Part shown: positions 7,955 to 15,149 of the stretch, piece by piece
How the letters are laid out: every line of letters starts with the position of its first letter
How positions within the stretch are numbered: position 1 is the first letter of the stretch
NCBI RefSeq assembly: GCF_018760735.1
Contig: NZ_JAHHZN010000028.1
Span: forward strand, 1 to 46,450
Direction: 5' to 3'
Length of the DNA stretch: 46,450 bases
Source: Hymenobacter piscis
GTDB taxonomy: Bacteria > Bacteroidota > Bacteroidia > Cytophagales > Hymenobacteraceae
Notes under the pieces: generated by a model
The model's input: the letters and a program-made list of their open reading frames with translations, nothing else
Databases searched by the model: none
Told to the model about the DNA's origin: nothing
Position numbers and translations under genes: made by a program

Positions 7955-8082
7955 TTTACAACTAAAACAACAACTCTTATTAGTTCTTCTATAAGTTGCC
8001 ATAAACACCCTTTAAAGACTGATATTACGGGTTGTGAAAGGCGTAGCATCTGCAATCGGTTTTACAACTAAAGCACCAACTA
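7953..8082 (-). promoter_or_regulatory. Two AGTTGT-N6-AGTTGT sites after Fic (putative partition sites)
   Basis: On the minus strand, AGTTGTTGTTTTAGTTGT (about 7958-7975) and AGTTGGTGCTTTAGTTGT (about 8065-8082) each place two AGTTGT hexamers 12 bp apart. The same arrangement occurs at 8441-8458 and 9163-9180 around the par genes. Direct hexamers at helical spacing are typical of ribbon-helix-helix operators and plasmid centromeres. The binding protein is inferred to be the 103-aa product. Confidence 0.55.
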
Positions 8083-8391
8083 CTTCGAGTTGCTCTTTTT
8101 TGTCATTTTCCCAATCTTCTCTTTCACGGCGGCCAGGACAAAGTCGTGAATGGAAATACGGTCCCGCTTTGGTAGCGTGTCCTGAATGGCACGTATCTGG
8201 GCCAGTTCGCTTTCGTAGATTTTGAACGTAAAGGATTTGAGTTTATCCTCCTCGGGTGTGATCTTGGCAGCGGCTGCTACCGGTGACTCCAGCACGGAGC
8301 CGCCTTTATTGATCATCTCCTGCATGGCCGCATTGGACAGGGAGGCTGGAGGCGTAGGAGGGAGGCCGAGCTTCGGTTTCTTGGTGGCCAT
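8080..8391 (-). CDS. Partition-associated DNA-binding protein (ribbon-helix-helix type)
   Basis: A 103-residue protein with a disordered, Pro/Ala-rich N-terminus. A C-terminal segment of about 45 residues (KSFTFKIYESELAQIRAIQD... ISIHDFVLAAVKEKI) has the beta-strand-helix-helix pattern of ribbon-helix-helix DNA-binding proteins. It follows ParA by 79 bp on the same strand, so by position it is the ParB-like centromere-binding partner of ParA, as in other small ParA/RHH systems. The repeated AGTTGT-N6-AGTTGT sites around both genes are the obvious candidate binding sites. The RHH call is by pattern only. Confidence 0.7.
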   Translation of the reverse strand: MATKKPKLGLPPTPPASLSNAAMQEMINKGGSVLESPVAAAAKITPEEDKLKSFTFKIYESELAQIRAIQDTLPKRDRISIHDFVLAAVKEKIGKMTKKSNSK

Positions 8392-8404
8392 AGGGTACGT
8401 GTAA

Positions 8405-8419
8405 TGTTGTGGTACAACA
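8405..8419. repeat. Palindrome TGTTGTGGTACAACA
   Basis: A 15-bp near-perfect palindrome 13 bp upstream of the RHH gene start, containing the same TTGT core as the par sites. It could be an operator. Confidence 0.4.
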
Positions 8420-8440
8420 CCTATTTACACAAGCTTATTC

Positions 8441-8458
8441 AGTTGTAAAACAGGTTGT
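8441..8458 (+). promoter_or_regulatory. AGTTGT-N6-GGTTGT site between parA and its partner
   Basis: AGTTGTAAAACAGGTTGT has two hexamers 12 bp apart, one with a single mismatch. It lies in the short gap between ParA (stop at 8471) and the RHH gene (start at 8391). Confidence 0.5.
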
Positions 8459-8470
8459 GATTTCAGAATT

Positions 8471-9127
8471 CTACTTGGTTGTCGAAACAGCAGCCTGTAC
8501 GCTTGCACACAGCTCGTTAACTTCAGTAACGGCTTTTTCATCAGCCGGCTTTATTTCCAGCACACCTAGACCGACAGCGGCAGCATTGGCAAAGGAAATA
8601 CGGTTGCCTACTGATGTCTCCAGAAACTGCAGGTACTCGGAACCCCGCAACAGTTCGGCCGCCTCCTCCTTGTACGTACCACGGGCATCGGCCTTATTGA
8701 TGAAGGTGAGCGAACGGAGACCCGGGTTGAAAGGCGCCACCTCGGCAATGAGGTTCTCCACTTTGCGTAGCGTCCAGATGTCGAGCGAGCGGGGAGCGAA
8801 CGGAACCAGGTATACATGGGAGATCGTCAGGGCCGACCGCTGGCTGACCGTATCACGCCCACCGGTATCAATGACAATGTCGTCGCACTTGGTGGCCAGG
8901 CGCTGCACCTGGGCGTTGAGCTCGCGGCCCGTTACTTTAACGGCGGTGTAGCCCAGGTCGCCATCAAGCGACTGGTGACGAAAGGACGTGAAGTCCGTAG
9001 CCGACTCCTGATCGTCGGCATCAATGAGGATGACGTCGCGGCCTTGCTGGAGCAGGTAGATCGTCAGATTCGTTGCGATAGTGGTCTTACCACTGCCTCC
9101 CTTAATGCCGCCTACCGTGTAGATCAT
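8471..9127 (-). CDS. parA: ParA-family partition ATPase
   Basis: The 218-residue protein is a small ParA ATPase, which drives plasmid segregation on the nucleoid. The deviant Walker A motif KGGSGKTT is at residues 9-16, the A'-type DADDQESATDF segment is at about 36-46, and a Walker B-like DDIVIDTGG follows near residue 85. It has no N-terminal helix-turn-helix, so regulation probably falls to the downstream RHH protein. A repeated AGTTGT site lies 36 bp before its start, placed to act as operator. This is the normal length for the small ParA class. Confidence 0.92.
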   Translation of the reverse strand: MIYTVGGIKGGSGKTTIATNLTIYLLQQGRDVILIDADDQESATDFTSFRHQSLDGDLGYTAVKVTGRELNAQVQRLATKCDDIVIDTGGRDTVSQRSALTISHVYLVPFAPRSLDIWTLRKVENLIAEVAPFNPGLRSLTFINKADARGTYKEEAAELLRGSEYLQFLETSVGNRISFANAAAVGLGVLEIKPADEKAVTEVNELCASVQAAVSTTK

Positions 9128-9162
9128 GTTGTCGTGGTTGAACTGCCTTGGGTTGTTAATTT

Positions 9163-9180
9163 AGTTGTAAAACTAGTTGT
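9163..9180 (+). promoter_or_regulatory. AGTTGT-N6-AGTTGT site upstream of parA (putative operator)
   Basis: AGTTGTAAAACTAGTTGT holds two perfect hexamers 12 bp apart, in the parA promoter region. It is the best copy of the four sites. Confidence 0.6.
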
Positions 9181-9403
9181 TATGATTGAGTAAACGATAG
9201 AAGGTGTTCTTCTTCCCAAAAGGGGATTTACACGCTAAGCCCACTTATCAAAAAGAGTGATCAAGTAATAGACGAAAAAAAGACGATCATAAGGAGTACA
9301 GGAGGGGGTGCGAGTAGCTTATCAAAAATAGTTTCCTGGCGATGGTATAATGCGGGGTGAACTGGACGCGCAAGTAAAGGGCCGACGGGCACAAACGGGC
9401 CTT
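9181..9403. other. Non-coding region between parA and the recombinase
   Basis: I see no gene here. The stretch separates divergent transcription of parA and the recombinase and leads into the palindrome at 9404. Confidence 0.5.
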
Positions 9404-9441
9404 GGGAACATTTTATAAACGCTCGTTTATAAAATGTTCCC
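9404..9441. repeat. Perfect 38-bp palindrome; putative recombinase crossover site
   Basis: Arms GGGAACATTTTATAAACG (9404-9421) and its exact reverse complement (9424-9441) are separated by the two bases CT. It sits 42 bp upstream of the serine recombinase start. Small serine resolvases bind inverted half-sites around a central 2-bp crossover, so this geometry fits a res-type crossover site and may also repress the gene. Confidence 0.65.
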
Positions 9442-9483
9442 GGGGCCCTATCTTGTCGCCCCCACTTGCTACTTGCCTGTTTT

Positions 9484-10155
9484 ATGCCTCCTCTTCAGTA
9501 TGTGCCCTACTACCGGGTATCCACCCAGCGGCAGGGCCAATCCGGCCTCGGTCTGGAAGCCCAGCGCGCCGCCGTGCATGCCTTCGCTCCCCAGCCGGGC
9601 CAGTTGCTCCCTGAGTTTATCGAGATAGAAAGCGGCCGGAAGAATCACCGGCCCCAGCTGCTGGCCGCCATCGACTCGGCCCGCCGGCAGGGCGCGACCC
9701 TGCTCATTGCTAAGCTTGACCGGCTTTCGCGCAATGCGGCCTTCGTGCTGACCCTGCGCGACAGTGGGGTGGACTTCGTCTGCTGCGACATTCCCGACGC
9801 CAACACGCTTACCGTGGGCATGTTTGCCATCATCGCCCAGCACGAGCGGGAAACCGGTTCCCGCCGCACCCGCGAGGCCCTGGCCGCCAAGAAGGCCCGC
9901 GGCGCCCAACTCGGCACGCCGGCCAACCTGACGGCCGCCGCTATTGAGAAGGGCCGCCAGGTACGCCAGGCCAACGCGCAGGACAACCAGCAAAACCGGC
10001 AGGCGGCCCGGCTGGCCTCGCTGCTCCACGCGCAGGGCTTCAACAATGAGCAGATTGCCCAGGAACTCAACGAGTCCGGCTACCGTACCCGCCGGGGCAA
10101 AGAGTTCTTCCGGATATCGGTGCACCGGCTGCTCCAGCGAGCCTTGAAAAAATAA
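9484..10155 (+). CDS. Small serine recombinase (resolvase family)
   Basis: A serine recombinase of 223 residues from the ATG at 9484 (an ATG at 9466 is possible but adds an atypical leader). The N-terminal catalytic domain has YYRVSTQRQ with nucleophile Ser13, then AKLDRLSRNAAF, and EHERETGSRRTREAL of the E-helix. A C-terminal helix-turn-helix covers about residues 170-220 (NNEQIAQELNESGYRTRRGKEF). This class resolves plasmid multimers or inverts segments. The perfect palindrome just upstream is its likely substrate. It sits next to the partition genes as part of the maintenance set. Confidence 0.88.
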   Translation: MPPLQYVPYYRVSTQRQGQSGLGLEAQRAAVHAFAPQPGQLLPEFIEIESGRKNHRPQLLAAIDSARRQGATLLIAKLDRLSRNAAFVLTLRDSGVDFVCCDIPDANTLTVGMFAIIAQHERETGSRRTREALAAKKARGAQLGTPANLTAAAIEKGRQVRQANAQDNQQNRQAARLASLLHAQGFNNEQIAQELNESGYRTRRGKEFFRISVHRLLQRALKK

Positions 10156-10229
10156 CGCGAGCCACTGAGGGCTTTGTTTAACTCGGGCGCCCTACCGCAT
10201 CGGGTGGGCTGGCAATGGCATAGGCAGAG

Positions 10230-11135
10230 CTATTTGGTGGTGTCGGAGTTGGTATTCGTATTGGGCAGCAGGATGCTTTCCTCTGGCAACGTGGCGGCGT
10301 ACGCGCGGGCTTCGCGCTGGATCATGGCCAAATAATCTTCCTGATCTTCAACGGGGCCGTTGTCACGCTCAAACAAGGGGAGCAACTGCAGGGCCAGGCC
10401 ACGCAGGTAGCTATCCGATTTTACTTCCGGATGGTAAACATCACCGATGAAGGTGTAGAGCATCTGCCGCCATACCGGCTCGTCTTTCGTGCGCTCGATA
10501 CGCTGGCGCCGGAGCTGGGCGTTGCGGGCCTGCTTGAGTGTTTGTGTAATAGAAGCCATAGCAGGAGCAGGTCTTGCCGCTGGGCGGCCCACTGCTACCT
10601 GCGGCTTCGGCATTTGCGGGCGGTCTTTGCTGCCATCTCCCCGAATAATATAGAGTAGATCTATCTCATAGTGCGCATCAAGCATATAGACTAGTTTAAG
10701 CGTGCAGTGGTACCGCCCGGACTGTATCTCCGAAATGATACTGCGGTGGGCCTGTAATACAGTGGCCAGCTCGGAATAAGTGTTGAAGGCACCCTCATAT
10801 CGCAGGCGCTGTACCTCTTCCATAAACCGGGCGTCTACATCCGCCTGACTGAAGGTAATAGTCGGTGCCGGGACCGGTTCCATCATCATGTTCGGATCCC
10901 TTTTCAGCATATCACCATCTCCTCCCAGCAGCCAATCTGCACGCAGTTCCGGATAAGCAGCCACGATTTTGGCTAGAATTTCATAGCCAGGTTTACTTTG
11001 GCGCTTGCCTAAGATGTCCCCGATGGTACCGGTTCGGACACCAATCTTTCTCGCAAAGGCTGCCTGCGAGCCTTTTTCCAAGTTATCAATCAAATGCTGA
11101 ATGCGCTGATTGACAGTCAATTCAAGTGTGTTCAT
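10230..11135 (-). CDS. XRE-type phage repressor-like regulator
   Basis: Start chosen at the ATG at 11135 (MNTLELTVNQRIQHLIDNLEK), giving 301 residues; the open frame runs further upstream only through non-homologous text. Residues 6-70 form an XRE/lambda-repressor helix-turn-helix (SQAAFARKIGVRTGTIGDILGKRQSKPGY). A second, similar segment near residues 100-155 (YSELATVLQAHRSIISEIQSGRYHC) looks like another helix-turn-helix. There is no S24 protease domain. It is divergent from the 11256-20854 block, the position of a phage or phage-satellite master repressor. It probably controls the intervening promoter region. Confidence 0.75.
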   Translation of the reverse strand: MNTLELTVNQRIQHLIDNLEKGSQAAFARKIGVRTGTIGDILGKRQSKPGYEILAKIVAAYPELRADWLLGGDGDMLKRDPNMMMEPVPAPTITFSQADVDARFMEEVQRLRYEGAFNTYSELATVLQAHRSIISEIQSGRYHCTLKLVYMLDAHYEIDLLYIIRGDGSKDRPQMPKPQVAVGRPAARPAPAMASITQTLKQARNAQLRRQRIERTKDEPVWRQMLYTFIGDVYHPEVKSDSYLRGLALQLLPLFERDNGPVEDQEDYLAMIQREARAYAATLPEESILLPNTNTNSDTTK

Positions 11136-11255
11136 AGATTGTTTTTGGTTTTTTGACCGAAATATCTTGCTCTTTCGACTTCCAGAACGTTCATTTGCAT
11201 TAGTATTAATAATATCAAAGAACGGCCGCAATGTACGGCATTTCTTAAAACCGCT
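11136..11255. promoter_or_regulatory. Divergent control region between repressor and phage-like early genes
   Basis: This 120-bp AT-rich stretch separates the repressor and the rightward early operon and must hold both promoters. It contains the palindrome GAACGTTC (11185-11192) and a further GAACGGC-type half-site, candidates for repressor binding. No exact TAnnTTTG box is seen. Confidence 0.45.
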
Positions 11256-11480
11256 ATGGCACCAAAAGTCCCAACCATCCGCGAACTGATGCCCGAGGGG
11301 TTTCTGCGCGAGTTGACTGCGCGTACGAAATGCAGACAGTCTGCTTATCTGTCCAACATTGTGCTCTGCGAATCCGTGGGCTCGAAGTACTGGCCTGCCG
11401 TCGAGGCTCTGGCGCAGGAAACGAATCCGGAAGGTTTTGCCAGCTGGAAAGCCAATCAGGACGAACCTGTTAGCGCCTAA
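11256..11480 (+). CDS. Small protein at the head of the early operon
   Basis: A 74-residue protein, first gene of the rightward block and divergent from the repressor, which is the position of Cro-like or excisionase-like regulators. Residues 10-45 could form a helical DNA-binding unit (LMPEGFLRELTARTKCRQSAYLSNIVL), but I do not recognise a family. The next gene starts 4 bp after its stop, so the two are coupled. Confidence 0.55.
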   Translation: MAPKVPTIRELMPEGFLRELTARTKCRQSAYLSNIVLCESVGSKYWPAVEALAQETNPEGFASWKANQDEPVSA

Positions 11481-11484
11481 GGCC

Positions 11485-12243
11485 ATGCAAGAGCTCGTGT
11501 TCCCCACCGAGGCTGGCAATGCTGCAACGGATACGTTGCGGGTAGCCGCCGCATTTGAGAAGCAACACGAAAACGTTCTGCGCATCTACGACGAACTGAA
11601 GTTGCTGCCGGCTATCCGCAGCTGCCACTTCGGCGAAGGCTTCTATACCGATGAGTGCAATGAGCGCCGGCGCAGTGTCCTGATGACCTGCACTGGCTTC
11701 AAAAGCTTGGTGAACGGGTTTTCGGGTAAGAATTACGCCCACATAAAACGGATGTTCCTGGCCGAGTTCGAGCGGCTGGAAGCCCAATTGTGCGGCTACG
11801 TTCAGCCCCTGCAGGCACTTCCCCTGCTGGGGCTGACCACCCGGGCCAAGCAGGTAGAAGCTGAAACCGGGCTGGCTGAGCACCTACTGGAGCACCCCGC
11901 CGGGGCGAAGGGCCTGGCGGCCTATCACAACAACATCATGCGCTGCCTAACGGGTAAAACTGCCTCAGAATACGTGCAGGCAGGTGTTTTCGCGGGCATC
12001 TGCCCGCCCTCTACCTCGGGGCGGGAGCTGTTGCGGCAGCTGGAACCGGCCAAAGCCGCTACGGCGGCGTGGATGGATGATCAGATGCGCCGCGGCCGCA
12101 GCCTGACCCAGATGACTAAAGCCGGCGTGCACAAGTACCTACCTCTGGCTTTCGAAGCCATGCTGCGCGCCGGCATCGCACCGGCGGAACTGCAATTAGA
12201 ATCACTCTCAACTCTCGGCGGCTGGCCCCGCCTTAACGCTTAA
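11485..12243 (+). CDS. Rha-family phage regulatory protein
   Basis: Start chosen at the ATG at 11485 (MQELVFPTEAGNAAT), 252 residues; the frame is open upstream but overlaps the previous gene. Residues 15-95 fit the Rha domain: '...RVAAAFEKQHENVLRIYDEL...', then '...RRSVLMTCTGFKSLVNGFSGKNYAHIKRMFLAEFERLEAQL'. Rha proteins are phage-encoded regulators found near repressors. The remaining ~150 residues are an unassigned helical domain. Being in the early operon opposite the repressor fits an antirepressor or regulatory role. Confidence 0.75.
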   Translation: MQELVFPTEAGNAATDTLRVAAAFEKQHENVLRIYDELKLLPAIRSCHFGEGFYTDECNERRRSVLMTCTGFKSLVNGFSGKNYAHIKRMFLAEFERLEAQLCGYVQPLQALPLLGLTTRAKQVEAETGLAEHLLEHPAGAKGLAAYHNNIMRCLTGKTASEYVQAGVFAGICPPSTSGRELLRQLEPAKAATAAWMDDQMRRGRSLTQMTKAGVHKYLPLAFEAMLRAGIAPAELQLESLSTLGGWPRLNA

Positions 12244-12274
12244 TCAACCCAACCACATTTCAATTCTTCACCTT

Positions 12275-12763
12275 ATGAAAGCTTCTCAAAAAATTGCCAA
12301 GGCCACGTCTGTCGCCACCAATGATGCCCCGGCTGCTTCGTCCAAGCCGAAGCGCGCGCCCCGTCCGAAGCGGGCCAGCCGCACGGCGGCAGTTCCGCAA
12401 TATCTGGTTGTGACGCCGGAAGGCAAGAAGGTTCCGCTCTCGACGGTACGGCCGGGTGATCAGCTGGCCGTGTATACCCTGACAGGTAGCCCGAGCGTTG
12501 CTCCAGTGCACACCACGCCGGCACCGATCATCGGTTGGGCCCGCACCAGCACCGGCATTTCCCTGTACCTGCCTGGCTCCACCAACTCTTCATTCCGCTC
12601 CGCGCTGGAGGAAGATGGCCTAGTGGAAGAATGCTTTTTCACACCGGCTACGCCTACCACCCTCTGCGAAGTAGCTATCCAGGAGCATAGCGTCGGCGAG
12701 TTGGTGTACTACCCGGCAGCCGGACAAACCGCCTATGTAACGACGTCTACGCTACGGGCCTAA
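12275..12763 (+). CDS. Hypothetical protein with basic N-terminal tail
   Basis: A 162-residue protein. Residues 1-38 are rich in Lys, Arg, Ala and Pro (SSKPKRAPRPKRASR), like a DNA- or RNA-binding tail. The rest is a compact, beta-rich domain of about 120 residues with no recognised motif. It follows the Rha gene by 31 bp in the same direction, and a strong hairpin follows it. Function unknown. Confidence 0.6.
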   Translation: MKASQKIAKATSVATNDAPAASSKPKRAPRPKRASRTAAVPQYLVVTPEGKKVPLSTVRPGDQLAVYTLTGSPSVAPVHTTPAPIIGWARTSTGISLYLPGSTNSSFRSALEEDGLVEECFFTPATPTTLCEVAIQEHSVGELVYYPAAGQTAYVTTSTLRA

Positions 12764-12770
12764 CCGGGCA

Positions 12771-12801
12771 AAAAAAACGGGCGCCCCTGGCCGGGCGCCC
12801 G
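12771..12801. terminator. GC-rich hairpin with adjoining A-tract
   Basis: CGGGCGCCC (12778-12786) and GGGCGCCCG (12793-12801) form a perfect 9-bp stem with a 6-base loop. An A run lies on the left side, so the T-tract is on the minus strand. It lies just after the hypothetical gene and 14 bp before the next start, so it may only attenuate rightward transcription. Confidence 0.6.
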
Positions 12802-12815
12802 CATTTCAATTCTTC

Positions 12816-13826
12816 ATGAGCGGTAAACTCACCACAAAGAAAATGAAATCTCACCAGATCAACGTATCCACGTCGCAACACGCTACCGGTTCATCGGCAA
12901 AAGCTCTGAACCCCGATTTTATCAGCATGCCCGGAATGCCGGATTCTTCGGCTCCGGAAGAGCCTGAGTTGTTGCAGCAGTGGCTAAAGGACTCCCTGGA
13001 ATACATGGCTGACACATCGGCCATCGGGCTTCCGGAAGCTCGCCGGGTAAGCGAGCTGATCGCCCGGCCAGGTTTCACCCAGCAGGCGGGACTGCAACTG
13101 CAACAGGCCCTCATTGCCTGCATCCAACAGGCCGACGTCGCGCGGAGCCTGCAACTGAAAAAGCGCATTGTCGACCGTATCCATGCGCACCCGCGCTTGT
13201 TTATTCAGACGGTCTTCGGTAGCTGCCGGGCATCATCTTATTTAAGTTCTATTTCCAATCCGTACGTTACCCGTCGGCAGTTGGAACGTATCGATGCCCA
13301 GTCAGAAGAAGTGCTCGAGGCCTGGCTCGATTTGTACGCCCTGATTGATATGGCCTTGGTAGATGGGGAGAAGCTGCAACAGCAGATGCGCCGGGCCCTG
13401 CGCCGGCCGGGCACTACGGAGGCCGAAGATCAGGCCACGATTGCCCAGCACCTGGAGCGCTTCATCAAAGGCCGCGCCGGCCAGGGAACTTTCAATATGA
13501 TGGATTCAGCCCGGCACCTCTACGAGATGCTGCTGGATGCGAAAGATCCCAAGCGCTTCATTGAGCTGGTTTTGCTCCAGCTCACCACAATGCAGAATAC
13601 GACCGGGGTAATGGAGCCCGCCGCCGGCACCACTTCCACGCTGGTCGATGTAGCCCGCCTGAAAGCGCTGGTGCAGCATCTGTTCGTGGGCTATTCCGAC
13701 AAGGCCAAATCCGATGCTATTTACCGGCTTATTTCAAAGATCTACTGCAATCTGATGGGTGTATCCGAGCAGAACACTTCGATAGATGCCATTAAGCAAC
13801 TGATAAAGGATTACGAGGCCAGATAG
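12816..13826 (+). CDS. Hypothetical protein of the phage-like early block
   Basis: A 336-residue, largely helical protein with no recognised family. An internal ATG at 12843 (MKSHQINVS) is an alternative start. Residues 60-320 are dominated by Leu/Gln/Arg-rich amphipathic helices, with no membrane segment or Walker motif. It lies between the regulators and the replication genes. Confidence 0.6.
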   Translation: MSGKLTTKKMKSHQINVSTSQHATGSSAKALNPDFISMPGMPDSSAPEEPELLQQWLKDSLEYMADTSAIGLPEARRVSELIARPGFTQQAGLQLQQALIACIQQADVARSLQLKKRIVDRIHAHPRLFIQTVFGSCRASSYLSSISNPYVTRRQLERIDAQSEEVLEAWLDLYALIDMALVDGEKLQQQMRRALRRPGTTEAEDQATIAQHLERFIKGRAGQGTFNMMDSARHLYEMLLDAKDPKRFIELVLLQLTTMQNTTGVMEPAAGTTSTLVDVARLKALVQHLFVGYSDKAKSDAIYRLISKIYCNLMGVSEQNTSIDAIKQLIKDYEAR

Positions 13827-14084
13827 GACCTCCCGAACGTTCACCAACAACGACTGGTAGCCTATGATGCTTGCCCCCCCGAAGTCGCCAATGGATGGCT
13901 TCCTATTCTCTCTGCTTCGCCCTATGGACACTGCTCAACCTCTGAGGGCATCCAGCTGAGTAGGAAATCAGCTCCACCGCAATTCTTTCCATAGTTCAAT
14001 TCCCTGCGGTAACAGGATTGACGACTCTCCTACCCTTGGTCCCGCGGCTGACCCTCCACCAGCCGCGGGCCTATTGCCTGCCTC
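13827..14084. other. Gap before the phage-type replication gene
   Basis: No convincing gene. One stretch near 13999-14011 resembles a tRNA T-loop (AGTTCAATTCCC), but no cloverleaf closes around it. Confidence 0.4.
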
Positions 14085-15149
14085 ATGTCCACCGACACCT
14101 CCAACCGCGCCTTAATCATCCCGCCCGAAGTGCTGGCCCTGCCCATCGACCTGATCACCTGGTCGGCGCGGCTGGTACTGTCGGAGATCATCGACCTGCA
14201 TCGACCGCATCACTACGTCTTTGCCATGGATGATCATTTCGCGGAGCGGTGCCTGATGAAGAAGCGCACGGTGGAAGATGCCATGACCCAGCTGCACAAG
14301 GCGGGGCTCATTCTGCGGGACGTGGATCAGAAGCGGCCGTACTGGTGCCGGCGCATCATCACCCCCCAGGTGCCCGGCTTGGTGTTCGGCCCACCCACGG
14401 CAAAGGAGAAGTTGGCTTACGCGCCCACGGCGAGCAAGGATAAGGGTGCTTCCCTACCTACCGCAGAATCTGCGGTAGGTCTGTCGGAGACAGAGACGGG
14501 TAAGGCCCCGGAACTACCTACCGCAGATATTGCGGTAGCCCCTCAGCAACTAGCGCAGCCATCGCCCCTAGCTCCCGCAATATCTGCGGTAGGTATGGGC
14601 GACCTCCCGCAAAATCTGCGGCAGGCTCCCGCAATATCTGCGGTTGACCTACCGCAGAATCTGCGGCAAGCTCCCGCAATATCTGCGGACATAAATAACA
14701 GTTTAAATACAAGGGTAAATACCAAGGAAGAACCTATACCTACCGCGGCTTCGCCGGCGGGTAGTGGCGAGTCTTCTTTGGAGGGTGAGGAGCTGGCGGC
14801 TGAACAGAAGAAAATTCAGGAGCGCTTTGCCAGATGGCAGGCCTGGGCAAAGGAGAATGCCCCGCAGGTGTTGAAAATGAAAGTGCCACTGACGGCTGAC
14901 AAATTCAACGACCTGCGCAGCAAGTGGGGTGTGACCATGCTGCAGGAAGTGTTTTCGGACATGGACAACTGGGCGCCGCTGCTCACCAAAAACCGCAACG
15001 CGTGGAAAACCGCCGACACCTGGTGCCGGAAACGGAAAGAACAGCCTCTGCCACAAAAGGGAAAAATAACCCAGGGCATCACCCCGACCCGGACCTCCGA
15101 TAGTCTGGCGGATAAGATTCACGGCCAACAAACCAAAGTCATCGAATGA
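14085..15149 (+). CDS. Phage-type replication initiator (lambda O / replisome-organiser-like)
   Basis: A 354-residue protein. Residues 1-100 look like a winged helix-turn-helix ('IPPEVLALPIDLITWSARLVLSEI... MKKRTVEDAMTQLHKAGLI'), as in phage replication initiators. The middle (about 120-205) is low complexity because its DNA holds seven palindromic repeats. The C-terminal part (about 230-320) is a compact helical region probably contacting the helicase. Its stop overlaps the DnaB start (ATGA, 15146-15149). An initiator gene with origin repeats inside it followed by a helicase gene is the lambda O-P arrangement. The role is inferred from this context. Confidence 0.7.
   Translation: MSTDTSNRALIIPPEVLALPIDLITWSARLVLSEIIDLHRPHHYVFAMDDHFAERCLMKKRTVEDAMTQLHKAGLILRDVDQKRPYWCRRIITPQVPGLVFGPPTAKEKLAYAPTASKDKGASLPTAESAVGLSETETGKAPELPTADIAVAPQQLAQPSPLAPAISAVGMGDLPQNLRQAPAISAVDLPQNLRQAPAISADINNSLNTRVNTKEEPIPTAASPAGSGESSLEGEELAAEQKKIQERFARWQAWAKENAPQVLKMKVPLTADKFNDLRSKWGVTMLQEVFSDMDNWAPLLTKNRNAWKTADTWCRKRKEQPLPQKGKITQGITPTRTSDSLADKIHGQQTKVIE
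14456..14688. repeat. Seven palindromic iterons inside the initiator gene; putative second origin
   Basis: Seven copies of CCGCARWATYTGCGG lie at 14461-14475, 14521-14535, 14575-14589, 14607-14621, 14629-14643, 14652-14666 and 14674-14688. The last four are spaced 22-23 bp apart. The first is extended to perfect 12-bp arms around one base (14456-14480). They encode the recurring peptide pieces PAISAV and LPQNLRQ. Arrays of this kind inside a phage initiator gene mark the origin in lambda. Confidence 0.8.
14689..14722 (+). other. AT-rich segment next to the intragenic iterons; candidate unwinding element
   Basis: Directly after the last iteron the otherwise GC-rich gene becomes AT-rich (ACATAAATAACAGTTTAAAT and on). 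An AT-rich block beside iterons is where origin opening usually occurs. Confidence 0.5.

Noticed and set aside
10230..11585. A 451-residue version of the repressor starting at 11585
   Set aside because: The first 150 residues overlap the divergent genes and do not resemble a repressor; the ATG at 11135 starts a standard helix-turn-helix protein.
13960..14030. A tRNA-like T-loop (AGTTCAATTCCC)
   Set aside because: The stems needed for a T arm, anticodon arm and acceptor do not pair around it.
14456..14688. CRISPR array in the initiator gene
   Set aside because: The repeats are 15-bp palindromes with irregular or 7-8 bp spacers and lie in a coding sequence; CRISPR needs longer repeats and regular spacers.
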